From: an uncultured Prevotella sp.
GTDB taxonomy: Bacteria; Bacteroidota; Bacteroidia; Bacteroidales; Bacteroidaceae
Direction: 5' to 3'
Length of the DNA: 64,000 nt
Assembly (NCBI GenBank): GCA_900770395.1
Contig: CAAGKM010000024.1
Location: 214,092 to 278,091 of the forward strand
Positions 17,178 to 24,786 of the stretch are shown here, piece after piece. Position numbers and translations under genes: made by a program. Position 1 is the first letter of the stretch. Each line of letters opens with the position of its first letter. The notes under the pieces are model-generated. The model made no database searches. It had not been told where the DNA came from and saw nothing but the letters and a program-made list of their open reading frames with translations.

Positions 17178-17583
17178 CGGAACACTGTTCAAAGACACAT
17201 CCGTATGGATGGACACCGTTGACCTCGCCCTGTGCCTGTTCATCTACGAGGTGTGTAACGATTATCAGTTCAGGCATCTCTCCGGCTCGGACTTCGTGAA
17301 CTTCATGAACCTGAAGCCAACTGTGCAGCCAGCCTACGTGCGTCCGAAAGAGAACCTGCGCATCTGCTACATGGTATTGTCCGTATCGCAGACCATCAAG
17401 CCGCGCGAGCGTGGCAGACAGTGGGCGGAGGATTTCCTGCAAAGCTGCGGAATATCCAAATCATATTACGACAAGCACCGCAACGATGTGTGCGCACAAG
17501 GCGCGACAAAAGAGAACCGGGAATACCGCAAATCCATCGACGATGCCATTCAAAAAGCCCGGCAACTGAACCGTACCCCATAA
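17170..17583 (+). CDS. Unknown protein, last gene of the AbiE-like operon
   Basis: A 137-residue protein, soluble, basic at the C-terminus. There is a possible helix-turn-helix-like part near residues 85-105 (WAEDFLQSCGISKSYYDKHR), weak evidence only. It overlaps the previous gene by 8 bp. Tail genes of this kind are common in Bacteroides mobile elements, but I cannot name a family. Confidence 0.55.
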   Translation: MSDGTLFKDTSVWMDTVDLALCLFIYEVCNDYQFRHLSGSDFVNFMNLKPTVQPAYVRPKENLRICYMVLSVSQTIKPRERGRQWAEDFLQSCGISKSYYDKHRNDVCAQGATKENREYRKSIDDAIQKARQLNRTP

Positions 17584-17627
17584 CGGCCCGTCGGTTCCCC
17601 ATTTGAATTAACATACGAAGATTAAGG

Positions 17628-17668
17628 CAGTGCGCCATACCGCTGAATACCAGCAGTATGGCGCACTG
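17628..17668. repeat. 13-bp hairpin between operons
   Basis: Perfect arms CAGTGCGCCATAC (17628-17640) and GTATGGCGCACTG (17656-17668) with a 15-nt loop. No T-run follows on the plus strand, so it may be a Rho-type or bidirectional terminator for the preceding operon, or a protein-binding site. The rest of 17584-17814 holds only the promoter described next. Confidence 0.6.
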
Positions 17669-17700
17669 ATGTCTTATATACTTTCCCCATTTAGGCCACA

Positions 17701-17730
17701 TTGTGCCACTTCAAGTCAGAAGTAACTTTG
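17701..17730 (+). promoter_or_regulatory. Promoter of the excisionase-like gene
   Basis: TTG at 17701-17703, a 19-bp spacer and TAACTTTG at 17723-17730 fit the Bacteroidetes consensus. The ATG is 84 bp downstream, leaving an untranslated leader of about 80 nt. Confidence 0.75.
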
Positions 17731-17814
17731 CAAGCGAAAAATAAGGCATAAAACAGCAGGAACGCAATGTGTCATGCAATGTGCCGACAGGAATAAATAC
17801 AAATTAAAAACGAT

Positions 17815-18057
17815 ATGGAACAGGAAAGAAATCTACTCACCACCGCCGAGGCTGCAAAGTACCTCGGACTTAAGCCGAGCTATCTCTACAAACTGATGAT
17901 GCGCCGTGCAATCCCTTATTACAAGCCCAACGGCAAACTGTGTTTCTTCTCGAAGGCAGACCTTGACACATGGCTGACAAACATCCGTATCAAGTCGCAG
18001 GCGGAAATTGACAGCGATGCCGCACAGTATCTTGTAAACCGCCGTGCGGACAAGTAA
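17815..18057 (+). CDS. Excisionase-like helix-turn-helix protein
   Basis: An 80-residue MerR/Xis-fold DNA-binding protein. LLTTAEAAKYLGLKPSYLYKLMMRRAIPYYKPNGKLCFFSKADLDTWL is the standard excisionase-family helix-turn-helix plus wing. In Bacteroides mobilizable elements such proteins direct the integrase towards excision. It has its own promoter and stands between the toxin-antitoxin operon and the mobilization genes. Confidence 0.85.
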   Translation: MEQERNLLTTAEAAKYLGLKPSYLYKLMMRRAIPYYKPNGKLCFFSKADLDTWLTNIRIKSQAEIDSDAAQYLVNRRADK

Positions 18058-18123
18058 CGAACATTCAAATGAGATTCAAACATCAATCACACAGTATTCA
18101 AAAACCATTTAAACCACTTCAGT

Positions 18124-18582
18124 ATGAACAATGAAAACAATGTGCCGCAGGTGAACGGCAATGTTCCTGCGCAAAAAGACAACAGCGGAAAAAACAATGG
18201 CAGACAGCCCCGCGCAAGAGGCGAACTTAAGGCGGAGTTCGCCCATGTACTTGCATTCCTCAACTCCTGCACACTTTATCAGGCGGACGCCGTGCGTGTC
18301 ATGGTAAGCCATGCCACGGGCAACGGCAAGTATGAAGAGATTGCCCCGGCAGACAAGCTGGCAGTAAACCGGTTCCTGAACCACGGCATGAACAAAACCA
18401 ACACCCTGACGGCAGACGCTGTGATACCGTTCCGTGTCGGACGGTCGGAAGTCCTTCTTAATACCGTCACGCAGTTCTGTAACCAGGCACAGGCACTCAA
18501 GGCGACCGTCGCGCTGATGCGTATCACCACCGATGCCGAAGCAGTGAAGACAGCCTTCGCCAAACTTCCTGATGACAAGTAA
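18124..18582 (+). CDS. Unknown element protein upstream of mobC
   Basis: A 152-residue protein with a polar, Asn- and Gln-rich N-terminus (about 35 residues, ending in the basic RQPRARGE) and an Ala-rich helical C-terminal part (LNTVTQFCNQAQALKATVALMR). No membrane segment. Such genes sit between xis and mob genes in Bacteroides mobilizable elements, so a DNA-processing or regulatory role is a guess from position only. Confidence 0.6.
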   Translation: MNNENNVPQVNGNVPAQKDNSGKNNGRQPRARGELKAEFAHVLAFLNSCTLYQADAVRVMVSHATGNGKYEEIAPADKLAVNRFLNHGMNKTNTLTADAVIPFRVGRSEVLLNTVTQFCNQAQALKATVALMRITTDAEAVKTAFAKLPDDK

Positions 18583-18854
18583 TCCTGATAAGGTGCGACC
18601 TACAAGCGGCTGTCATACATCTTATAATATAGGCGAAACAGTCTAAAACAGAGATGAGATAATGCCAAAGGCAGGGCAGAAAAGGAAGAAAAAGGAGGGA
18701 AGGAAGATGAGTGGTGTTACAAGATATGCCGCTGCATTACATTTCCTGACGGTCATTCCACGCACGGCCCTCTTGCCGTTGTCCATCCGTCCAACGGGGG
18801 ACGTCGCTCGCAGGCTCGCACCGGTACCTTTTATAAAACCATCAATTACCGCTT
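18583..18854. other. Intergenic stretch before mobC, candidate oriT
   Basis: 272 bp without a convincing gene; the open frame at 18662-18880 has an odd composition (poly-basic start, no family) and overlaps mobC. It contains a GC-rich part around 18740-18830 with ACGGGGGACGTCGCTCGCA. Origins of transfer of Bacteroides mobilizable elements normally lie right upstream of the mobilization genes, so this is the best candidate place. No nick site was identified. Confidence 0.35.
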
Positions 18855-19388
18855 ATGAAAACCGAACAGAAATTACCTAGCAACACGAAGTCGGTTGAAA
18901 CAGAAAATAAAATGAATGATGCCGCCGAAAGTGCAGCAGACGCGGAAAAGGAGAAGAAAATCAAGGAGAAACGTGATTCGACAATCTCGTTCCGTGTCAG
19001 CAAATCGCAACGGGAGAAGATTACAGTTCTTGCTGAAGAGTGCGGCATGAATCTCAGTGACTATGTGCTTTCTCGCGCATACGAATACGAGCCGAAAATA
19101 CGGCTGACACCGGAACAGGAGGCAGTTCGCGAGCAACTTGTCATCGCCCGCAGCGACTATGCGAAATATACCTCGATGCTTAACGCAATGTCACAGGACG
19201 AGCGCAGAGCAATGTTCCGTAACCAGCCGTGGATGATAGACGCACTACGGCTTCTCGGCAAGACCGCCGACATGATTACGAGGCTCATCAAAAAACATTT
19301 CGCCCCTAACCGCGTACCGGCGGTGAAAACCATGACGGTACAACAAGAAACAGCAGCTGAAACAGACAAGGAGGAGGAACCGACATGA
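18855..19388 (+). CDS. MobC-like mobilization accessory protein
   Basis: A 177-residue protein. A charged linker (residues 1-45) is followed by a ribbon-helix-helix-like segment, STISFRVSKSQREKITVLAEECGMNLSDYVLSRAYEY, as in MobC/BmgB relaxosome proteins. The rest is helical and acidic at the end. It would bind oriT and help the relaxase open the DNA. Overlaps mobA by 4 bp (ATGA). Confidence 0.8.
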   Translation: MKTEQKLPSNTKSVETENKMNDAAESAADAEKEKKIKEKRDSTISFRVSKSQREKITVLAEECGMNLSDYVLSRAYEYEPKIRLTPEQEAVREQLVIARSDYAKYTSMLNAMSQDERRAMFRNQPWMIDALRLLGKTADMITRLIKKHFAPNRVPAVKTMTVQQETAAETDKEEEPT

Positions 19389-20629
19389 TAGGCAAGGCAA
19401 AATCCATAAGCCACGGCATAAACGACATCCGATATATTTCCGGTGAGTCGAGAAACAAGGAACATCCGGAACTGATATACCATGTCAAGGACAACCTGCT
19501 TCCGTGCGAACTTGACGCGCAAGGCGTATGGGACATGATGAAAGCCCACGCGCCGATGAAAAATAATGTTATCCGCATTGAAATCAGTCCGGCTAAGGAA
19601 CATACAAAGGACTTCACCATGCAGGACTGGCAGCAGTTGTGGGATGATTTTATCCGGGAGTATGACAAAATAGAGATGGCGGATGACGACGGCAAGGTGT
19701 ATTCGCATAGGACAAACCTTGCGGACAGCATCTACACGGTGTGGCTGCATCTTGAATCCGACAGCCGGATTCCCCACCTCCATGCCGCCGTATGCCGTAA
19801 AGACCGTGACGGCAGGACGAACAACGACCACAAGATACATATCCGCGCGCATGATGCAGCGCAGGCTGTTGCCGTCAAGCGTGGATGGATAACCGCTATG
19901 GAAATCCACAAGGCAAACGCCGACAAGGTTGCCGAAGACCTTATGGATATTCTGCGGGCAATGCCGTCATGGTCTTGGGATGATTATGTGGCAAGGGTAC
20001 GGGCAAAAGGGTACACACTCGTGGAACGGCCGGACGACAAAGGCTGCATAAAGGGTTATGTGGTCGGAAAGGGCAAAGCCAAATTCAAGGCATCCGAACT
20101 TGGCAAGGGGCGCAAGCTCATGGCATCGAAGATTGAACAGACCTGGCAGAAACTTCACGGTCAGTCAGAAACAAAGACGGTGCAGCCTGTCGGTAAAACC
20201 GGACCAAAGACGGATGTACCTGTTGTACCAGTCGCCGCAAAGCCTGTTGCAAAGCCGCTGCAACATTCCGACAAATCTGTTGCAGACTACTCGGCATGGC
20301 GTGAGGACACCTCCCGATACGAGCTTACACAAGACGGCAAGACATCCCTGTTCTACATTCCCGACGATGTCATGCAGGTGTTCAACGATGAGTTCGACTA
20401 TCGCGAGACGGCGAACTGGAAAGAACTCACCGACATGGCGGTAGCCTTGTTCGTGGGGCTGTCGGCACTTGATACCGTTTCAACCGGCGGCAGCGGAGGC
20501 GGTGGTTCAAGCAATGACAATGACTGGCGCAACAAAAAAGACGAGGACGAGATGGAACGCGCCCGCAGGTGCGCTCGTGCAGCGGTGGCACATATTGGCA
20601 AGAAAACGAAATCAGGACGCAAGAGATAA
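19385..20629 (+). CDS. MobA-type relaxase
   Basis: A 414-residue relaxase/mobilization nuclease. The N-terminal domain has KAKSISHGINDIRYISG at the start and the metal-binding motif HLESDSRIPHLHAAVCRKDRDG near residues 120-141 (HLH histidines). The C-terminal third is basic, then has a Gly/Ser-rich stretch (TGGSGGGGSSNDND) and an Arg/Lys-rich tail. It would nick oriT and pilot the strand into a helper element's conjugation machine. No coupling protein or mating-pair genes are present nearby. Confidence 0.87.
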   Translation: MIGKAKSISHGINDIRYISGESRNKEHPELIYHVKDNLLPCELDAQGVWDMMKAHAPMKNNVIRIEISPAKEHTKDFTMQDWQQLWDDFIREYDKIEMADDDGKVYSHRTNLADSIYTVWLHLESDSRIPHLHAAVCRKDRDGRTNNDHKIHIRAHDAAQAVAVKRGWITAMEIHKANADKVAEDLMDILRAMPSWSWDDYVARVRAKGYTLVERPDDKGCIKGYVVGKGKAKFKASELGKGRKLMASKIEQTWQKLHGQSETKTVQPVGKTGPKTDVPVVPVAAKPVAKPLQHSDKSVADYSAWREDTSRYELTQDGKTSLFYIPDDVMQVFNDEFDYRETANWKELTDMAVALFVGLSALDTVSTGGSGGGGSSNDNDWRNKKDEDEMERARRCARAAVAHIGKKTKSGRKR

Positions 20630-20640
20630 AGAATACACCT

Positions 20641-21249
20641 ATGGCAAACAGGAAATACGATTACAGCGAGGATGTGCAGCCCACAGAAGCCACATCCGAA
20701 ATGGCAAAGACTTCTGAAACGGAAGAGATAACAGCAGTAACAGCGGAAGAAGCACGGCGGCAAAGACTTGAGCGGCGAAATGACGCTCTTGCCAACGAGT
20801 TTCACAAGCTCAAGCCAGAGATTGCTGACGCGCATAAGCAACTCCAAGACCTCATCAATGGTATCGGTGCATACGCAGGGACAATGCTGAATCTCCAAGA
20901 CCTGTTGAAATCATCATTTCCGATAAGGTTCACTGACACAGACAGACAGGCATTGCAGAACGAACTTCATGCCATTACAGATGATGCGGTCTTGCATATT
21001 CGTAATGAACACGAAAAAGCCAACAGGAATATCCACCGCAATGACAACCGCATATACATGACACAGATGACATTCTGGTTTATGATTGCATTGTTACTGA
21101 ACCTTGCATCATTCTTTGCCGTCATCGTATTCGCCAACATGAAACTGCTCCATTCGGAAACCTTGACCGAAATAACAGCCGTATATGTCGGATTGATTGC
21201 CGTCACATTCGCTGCGACATTTTTTATCCTTTACAAGCGGAAACATTAA
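20641..21249 (+). CDS. Membrane protein of the mobilization operon
   Basis: A 202-residue protein with a long charged coiled-coil-like N-terminal part (residues 35-140, TAEEARRQRLERRNDALANEF onward) and two membrane segments near the C-terminus (about 145-165 and 175-195) joined by a short loop. Start at 20641, 11 bp after mobA; a longer frame into mobA is an artefact. Similar small two-segment proteins follow relaxase genes in Bacteroides elements; the function is not known to me. 13 bp separate it from the recombinase gene, so they are likely co-transcribed. Confidence 0.65.
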   Translation: MANRKYDYSEDVQPTEATSEMAKTSETEEITAVTAEEARRQRLERRNDALANEFHKLKPEIADAHKQLQDLINGIGAYAGTMLNLQDLLKSSFPIRFTDTDRQALQNELHAITDDAVLHIRNEHEKANRNIHRNDNRIYMTQMTFWFMIALLLNLASFFAVIVFANMKLLHSETLTEITAVYVGLIAVTFAATFFILYKRKH

Positions 21250-21262
21250 ATCAATCATAAAT

Positions 21263-22468
21263 ATGGCATCAATAAAAGTAAAATTCCGCCCTTCAACAGT
21301 CACAGACCGGGAAGGCACCATTTATTACCAAGTTATCCACGAGCGTAAGGTACGCCAGTTATTAACCAGCTATCATGTGTTTCCTTCCGAATGGGACGAG
21401 AAACGTTCTATGGTTACGACATCGCAGAAGAGTGAGCGCAAATCCTTTATACAGTCAATACGTGAGAGAATACGCTGGGATGTAGAGCGGCTTGTCAAGA
21501 TTGACAGAAAGCTCGATAGCAACGGATTGGCATATACTGCTGATGATGTAATAGACGAGTTCAACCGCTATTCACACGAATATACCCTTTTTAACTTCAT
21601 GGAGGGAATTATTGCCAAGTTAAAACATAACGGGAAGATCAGGACTGCCGAAACGTACAAAGCCACCCTCAACAGTTTCAAGAAATTCAGGCAGGATGAA
21701 GACATCATGCTCGACTGCCTTAACTCAGAAGTAATGGAGGCTTATGAGGCGTGGCATCACAACAGAGGGGTTACCCCCAATACAATCTCCTTTTATACTC
21801 GTATTCTACGTGCCGTCTATAACCGTGCTGTCGAAAATGAGGTCATTGAGAACCGCAGTCCGTTCCGTCATGTCTACACGGGTATTGACAAGACCGTCAA
21901 GAGAGCGTTGCCTTTGGAGGTAATCAAGAAAATCAAAGGAATGGACTTGTCGCTTAATGCCGCACTGGACTTTGCCCGTGATATGTTCATGATGAGCTTC
22001 TATCTTCGTGGCATGAGCTTCATTGACATGGCTTATCTGAAAATGTCAGATCTGAAAAGTGGTTATATCACCTATCGCCGCCGTAAGACCGGACAGCAAC
22101 TGACCATTGAGTGGACGAACGATATGCAGCTTGTTCTTGACAAATACCCTGAAAACGAATCGGACTATCTGCTGCCAATTATCAAGACTGTTGGCATCAA
22201 CGAGCGGTGTACCTACCGTAATGTCGGATACAATATCAACCGAGGCCTCAAACAGATTTCCCAAATGCTCAACCTTAATTTTCGCCTGACTATGTATGTG
22301 GCGCGCCACAGCTGGGCGTCTGCCGCCAAAGCGAAAGGTGTACCTTTGAGTGTCATCAGTGAAGGGATGGGGCATGATTCAGAGGCGACCACGCAAATCT
22401 ATCTTGCAAGTCTTGATACTTCTGCTGTTGACCGTGCTAATGCAATGATTCTGAAAAGCCTAAAATAA
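21263..22468 (+). CDS. Tyrosine recombinase, Bacteroidetes DNA-invertase type
   Basis: A 401-residue tyrosine recombinase of the kind that in Bacteroidetes controls invertible promoters (Tsr/Mpi-like). The N-terminal arm domain begins MASIKVKFRPSTVTDREGTIYYQVIHERKVRQL, followed by a SAM-like domain (about 105-200). Catalytic residues seen: Arg in YLRGMSFID, Lys in RRRKTGQQL, the box ARHSWASAAK, GMGHDSEATT and Tyr in TQIYLAS. The start at 21263 is preferred to 21197, which overlaps the previous gene. It is unlike the two integrases at the left end. A terminator hairpin and an 18-bp inverted-repeat pair with a promoter follow directly, its obvious substrate. Confidence 0.9.
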   Translation: MASIKVKFRPSTVTDREGTIYYQVIHERKVRQLLTSYHVFPSEWDEKRSMVTTSQKSERKSFIQSIRERIRWDVERLVKIDRKLDSNGLAYTADDVIDEFNRYSHEYTLFNFMEGIIAKLKHNGKIRTAETYKATLNSFKKFRQDEDIMLDCLNSEVMEAYEAWHHNRGVTPNTISFYTRILRAVYNRAVENEVIENRSPFRHVYTGIDKTVKRALPLEVIKKIKGMDLSLNAALDFARDMFMMSFYLRGMSFIDMAYLKMSDLKSGYITYRRRKTGQQLTIEWTNDMQLVLDKYPENESDYLLPIIKTVGINERCTYRNVGYNINRGLKQISQMLNLNFRLTMYVARHSWASAAKAKGVPLSVISEGMGHDSEATTQIYLASLDTSAVDRANAMILKSLK

Positions 22469-22505
22469 CGACCCTCAACATCCGCTTCTGCCTAAAAACA
22501 TTATT

Positions 22506-22531
22506 GCCTCAGCATCAACAGATTCTGAGGC
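22506..22531 (+). terminator. Terminator hairpin after the recombinase gene
   Basis: GCCTCAG (22506-22512) and CTGAGGC (22525-22531) form a 7-bp stem with a 12-nt loop followed by TTTACCGTTT. It would separate the mobilization/recombinase transcript from the invertible promoter that follows. Confidence 0.6.
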
Positions 22532-22553
22532 TTTACCGTTTAGCAATCTTCTA

Positions 22554-22571
22554 AATCTCTTGTTTAGAGAT
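22554..22571 (+). repeat. Left inverted repeat of the invertible segment
   Basis: AATCTCTTGTTTAGAGAT, an exact reverse complement of 22743-22760. With flanking bases the site reads as two inverted 8-bp arms (AAATCTCT / AGAGATTT) around a 5-bp centre TGTTT, the build of a tyrosine recombinase crossover site. Confidence 0.9.
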
Positions 22572-22742
22572 TTGGAATGCGAACAAAATAGTGATTATTA
22601 ATTGCTTTCAATACTATATATGGTTGATTTGCTAAACATTTATTCTTGATTTGAATCAATTTGTAGCTTTTGTTTTGAGAAAAAAAGCCAAGAAAGCATT
22701 GCTATTCAGAAAAATCTTCGTAATTTTGCAACTTGAATAAGT
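22572..22742. promoter_or_regulatory. Invertible promoter segment (171 bp), ON orientation
   Basis: The segment is bounded by perfect 18-bp inverted repeats, holds no gene, and contains a promoter directed at the radical SAM gene starting at 22791. It is adjacent to an invertase-type recombinase gene. Inversion would turn the promoter towards the 3' end of the recombinase gene and leave the peptide cluster without this promoter. Layout and recombinase type are those of phase-variable surface loci in Bacteroides; the inversion itself is inferred. Confidence 0.85.
22699..22728 (+). promoter_or_regulatory. Promoter inside the invertible segment
   Basis: TTG at 22699-22701, a 19-bp spacer, then TAATTTTG at 22721-22728: a full match to the Bacteroidetes -33/-7 consensus. 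The predicted transcript start is near 22735, still inside the segment; the transcript would cross the right repeat and reach the ATG at 22791. Confidence 0.8.
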
Positions 22743-22760
22743 ATCTCTAAACAAGAGATT
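22743..22760 (-). repeat. Right inverted repeat of the invertible segment
   Basis: ATCTCTAAACAAGAGATT, the exact reverse complement of 22554-22571. Centre AAACA, complement of the left site's TGTTT, so recombination between the two sites gives inversion, not deletion. Confidence 0.9.
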
Positions 22761-22790
22761 GTGATAATCAATTAAATAAAGTCATTTTCA

Positions 22791-23972
22791 ATGAGCGAAA
22801 ATTTGAACAAATTATCAATATGGGATAAAGAACATTCCGGTAAAAGGCGAGTGTGTATGCTTATGGTGACACACGCTTGCAATTTGAACTGTAGTTATTG
22901 CTATGAATCTTTTAAACGGAATACCTATATGACTTTTGAGATGGCAAAAGAGATCATCTTGAAAGAAGCTCGTTTCGTATCTGAAAGTGAACGTTTTGAG
23001 GAAATACAAGTTGATTTTATGGGAGGTGAGCCTCTCATGAATTTTCCTCTTATAAAGCAGACTGTAGAGTGGTTGAAGAATGGAGGCATAGAGATCCCTT
23101 GGATTTGTTTTGCATCTACGAATGCTACATTGCTCACGCCTGAAATAAAAGATTGGCTGCGCCAAAATAAACGATATATAGTTTTAGGTGCAAGTTATGA
23201 TGGCAATGGCAGTATGCAATCAAAGAACCGTGGAACTGATTCTTTCGAGATTGATTTGGATTTCTTTCATGAGTTGTGGCCTGAACAAACTTTGCAAATG
23301 ACCATATCTAAAGAAACTTTGCCGTCTTTGGCAGAAGGTGTCTTATATGTCCAGCGAAAAGGGTATGAGATTAATGCTTCATTAGCTCAAGGGGTAGATT
23401 GGACGATTGATGATGCAAAGTTATATCGCAAACAACTATCTATTTTAAAAGATGAGTATCTTAAAGACACATCGTTGCATCCATTAAACCGATTAACACG
23501 ATATGTAGATGTCTTTAATCTTGCTCCATCTGAAAGGAGGCAGATTCACGGATGCGGAAGTGGGCTTAATATGATTACTTACGATGTGGATGGTAAGACG
23601 TATGGTTGTCATATGTTTACACCTATTGTATTAGGCATTGATAGAGCTATAGGAGTCGATGCTGTCGAATGGGATAAGCCTGATTTGATGGCTGATAAGT
23701 TCTGTGAAACTTGTGTACTGAGAAGATTCTGCCCAACTTGTCCGGGATTCAATTATAAATATCGTGGAGATTTTGCGAAAAGAGATCAACGATGGTGTCC
23801 ATTAGTTTTAGCTGAAGCTATGACTGCTTGCGAGTTTCAAATTGAACGAATTGCTATGATGAATTCATTAAGTGCCGAAGATGCTGAACACGCACAAACG
23901 GCGATTAGAGCTTATGATGTTCTAAAGCGTTTAGATGTAGAAAGAAGTTGTAGCCCATATACTATAGAATAG
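22791..23972 (+). CDS. Radical SAM/SPASM peptide maturase 1
   Basis: A 393-residue radical SAM enzyme. The [4Fe-4S]-SAM motif CxxxCxxC is C30-C34-C37 (CNLNCSYC), followed by MGGEPL (residues 77-82). The C-terminal SPASM-type region has C255 and C273 (CGSG...YGC), then C305, C308, C314, C317 and C336, enough for auxiliary iron-sulfur clusters. Such enzymes form thioether or carbon-carbon links on precursor peptides; here the target is most likely the CXXX-repeat peptide at 24500. First gene after the invertible promoter. It is a distant paralogue of the maturase at 24787 (shared GGEPL, LDFF and AQGV-W segments). A long AT-rich gene, unlike the mobilization half. It resembles the CXXX-repeat peptide maturases annotated in Bacteroidetes, from memory. 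Confidence 0.88.
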   Translation: MSENLNKLSIWDKEHSGKRRVCMLMVTHACNLNCSYCYESFKRNTYMTFEMAKEIILKEARFVSESERFEEIQVDFMGGEPLMNFPLIKQTVEWLKNGGIEIPWICFASTNATLLTPEIKDWLRQNKRYIVLGASYDGNGSMQSKNRGTDSFEIDLDFFHELWPEQTLQMTISKETLPSLAEGVLYVQRKGYEINASLAQGVDWTIDDAKLYRKQLSILKDEYLKDTSLHPLNRLTRYVDVFNLAPSERRQIHGCGSGLNMITYDVDGKTYGCHMFTPIVLGIDRAIGVDAVEWDKPDLMADKFCETCVLRRFCPTCPGFNYKYRGDFAKRDQRWCPLVLAEAMTACEFQIERIAMMNSLSAEDAEHAQTAIRAYDVLKRLDVERSCSPYTIE

Positions 23973-24017
23973 AATATTGCCAATAAATAACAGTGAAGAA
24001 TAACATAAATAATAGCT

Positions 24018-24431
24018 ATGGAGAAGATTCAAATAACTAACTGTAAATTTTACTATTATACGATAGTTACATTGATAATGTTGGTGTTAGCATTTCCTGC
24101 AACAGCCCAACCAAGGGGTAAATTCATATATAGTGCTTCTTATGATTACAATGGGAATCGCATATCAAAGCAAACGAGTTATAATACGCTCTTTGTGACT
24201 CCTTATCAATCCAACAATCAGGTTTGGCTAAAAGTTCAAGGAGTTACCAAATCTGGTCAAAGATATAATTTACCTTCTAACTCTGGTAGATATGTATTTA
24301 CAAAATATCGTTCTGGCTTTTCAATATATGCATGGGACGAGCAAACACTTATCGTGAACGACCGTCAGAATGTAATTCAGTTTTATCGAGATATAACAAC
24401 TGGAAAGTATGACGAATTTATCTATTATTAG
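24018..24431 (+). CDS. Small exported protein of the RiPP cluster
   Basis: A 137-residue protein with a signal peptide (YYYTIVTLIMLVLAFPATA, cleavage likely before QPRGKF near residue 31). The mature part is about 107 residues, rich in Tyr, Asn, Ser and aromatic residues, and contains no cysteines, so it is not a peptide substrate of the maturases. I recognise no family. Placed between maturase 1 and the precursor gene, it may be a periplasmic partner, a chaperone or an immunity protein; none of these is shown. Confidence 0.65.
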   Translation: MEKIQITNCKFYYYTIVTLIMLVLAFPATAQPRGKFIYSASYDYNGNRISKQTSYNTLFVTPYQSNNQVWLKVQGVTKSGQRYNLPSNSGRYVFTKYRSGFSIYAWDEQTLIVNDRQNVIQFYRDITTGKYDEFIYY

Positions 24432-24486
24432 AATTAAAAGAGGGCATAAGCCTTTATAAATAAATCAATTATTAACAATTAAATTC

Positions 24487-24492
24487 AGGAGG
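24487..24492 (+). promoter_or_regulatory. Strong Shine-Dalgarno site of the precursor gene
   Basis: AGGAGG, 7 nt before the ATG at 24500. Bacteroidetes genes rarely use such a perfect site, and the neighbours have none, so the precursor is probably translated much more than the enzymes of the same cluster. Confidence 0.75.
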
Positions 24493-24499
24493 ATTTCAT

Positions 24500-24682
24500 A
24501 TGAAAATGAATCTCGAAGCCCTTGCGGCACTTGAAGCCAAGCTCGCTCAGTACAGCAGCGTGAATGGTCCCATCGCTGAGCATATGTCTCAGAACACCAA
24601 CACGTGTGACACTTGTTACACAAACTCAACGTGTAAGGGAACTTGCCGTGGAACTTGCGGCGGTTCTTGCAATGGCCGTTAA
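24500..24682 (+). CDS. Cysteine-rich RiPP precursor with CXXX repeats
   Basis: A 60-residue peptide. Residues 1-35 form a cysteine-free, partly helical leader (NLEALAALEAKLAQYSS, then NGPIAEHMSQNTNT). The core has six cysteines: C36, C39, C45, C49, C53 and C57, the last four exactly four residues apart (CKGTCRGTCGGSC), with Gly, Thr, Ser and Arg between. It lies between two radical SAM genes. By analogy with ranthipeptide and CXXX-repeat systems, each Cys may be joined to a residue in the gaps by a thioether or other bond; the chemistry is not shown. There is no GG motif before the core. Codons are GC-rich compared with the AT-rich neighbours and an AGGAGG site lies upstream, both signs of high expression. 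Confidence 0.88.
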   Translation: MKMNLEALAALEAKLAQYSSVNGPIAEHMSQNTNTCDTCYTNSTCKGTCRGTCGGSCNGR

Positions 24683-24716
24683 GATTGCAAAGATCGTAAG
24701 GGTCATCAAATCCAGA

Positions 24717-24771
24717 TTATGGTGTTGCAATAGTTTTTAGATTAGTTCTATTACAATTTGCAACACCATAA
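24717..24771 (+). repeat. 14-bp hairpin between precursor and second maturase
   Basis: Perfect arms TTATGGTGTTGCAA (24717-24730) and TTGCAACACCATAA (24758-24771) with a 27-nt loop. No T-run follows, and the next ATG is only 15 bp away. It may be a partial terminator or RNA-stabilising structure that gives more precursor than enzyme message. Confidence 0.6.
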
Positions 24772-24786
24772 ACTTAACATGAGATT

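Noticed and set aside
18662..18880. Small coding frame before mobC
   Set aside because: Overlaps mobC, has a composition unlike real proteins, and lies where an oriT is expected.
12170..22468. Prophage
   Set aside because: No capsid, terminase, portal or lysis genes; relaxase and MobC show a mobilizable element.
24018..24431. Second precursor peptide
   Set aside because: It has a classical signal peptide, 137 residues and no cysteine in the mature part.
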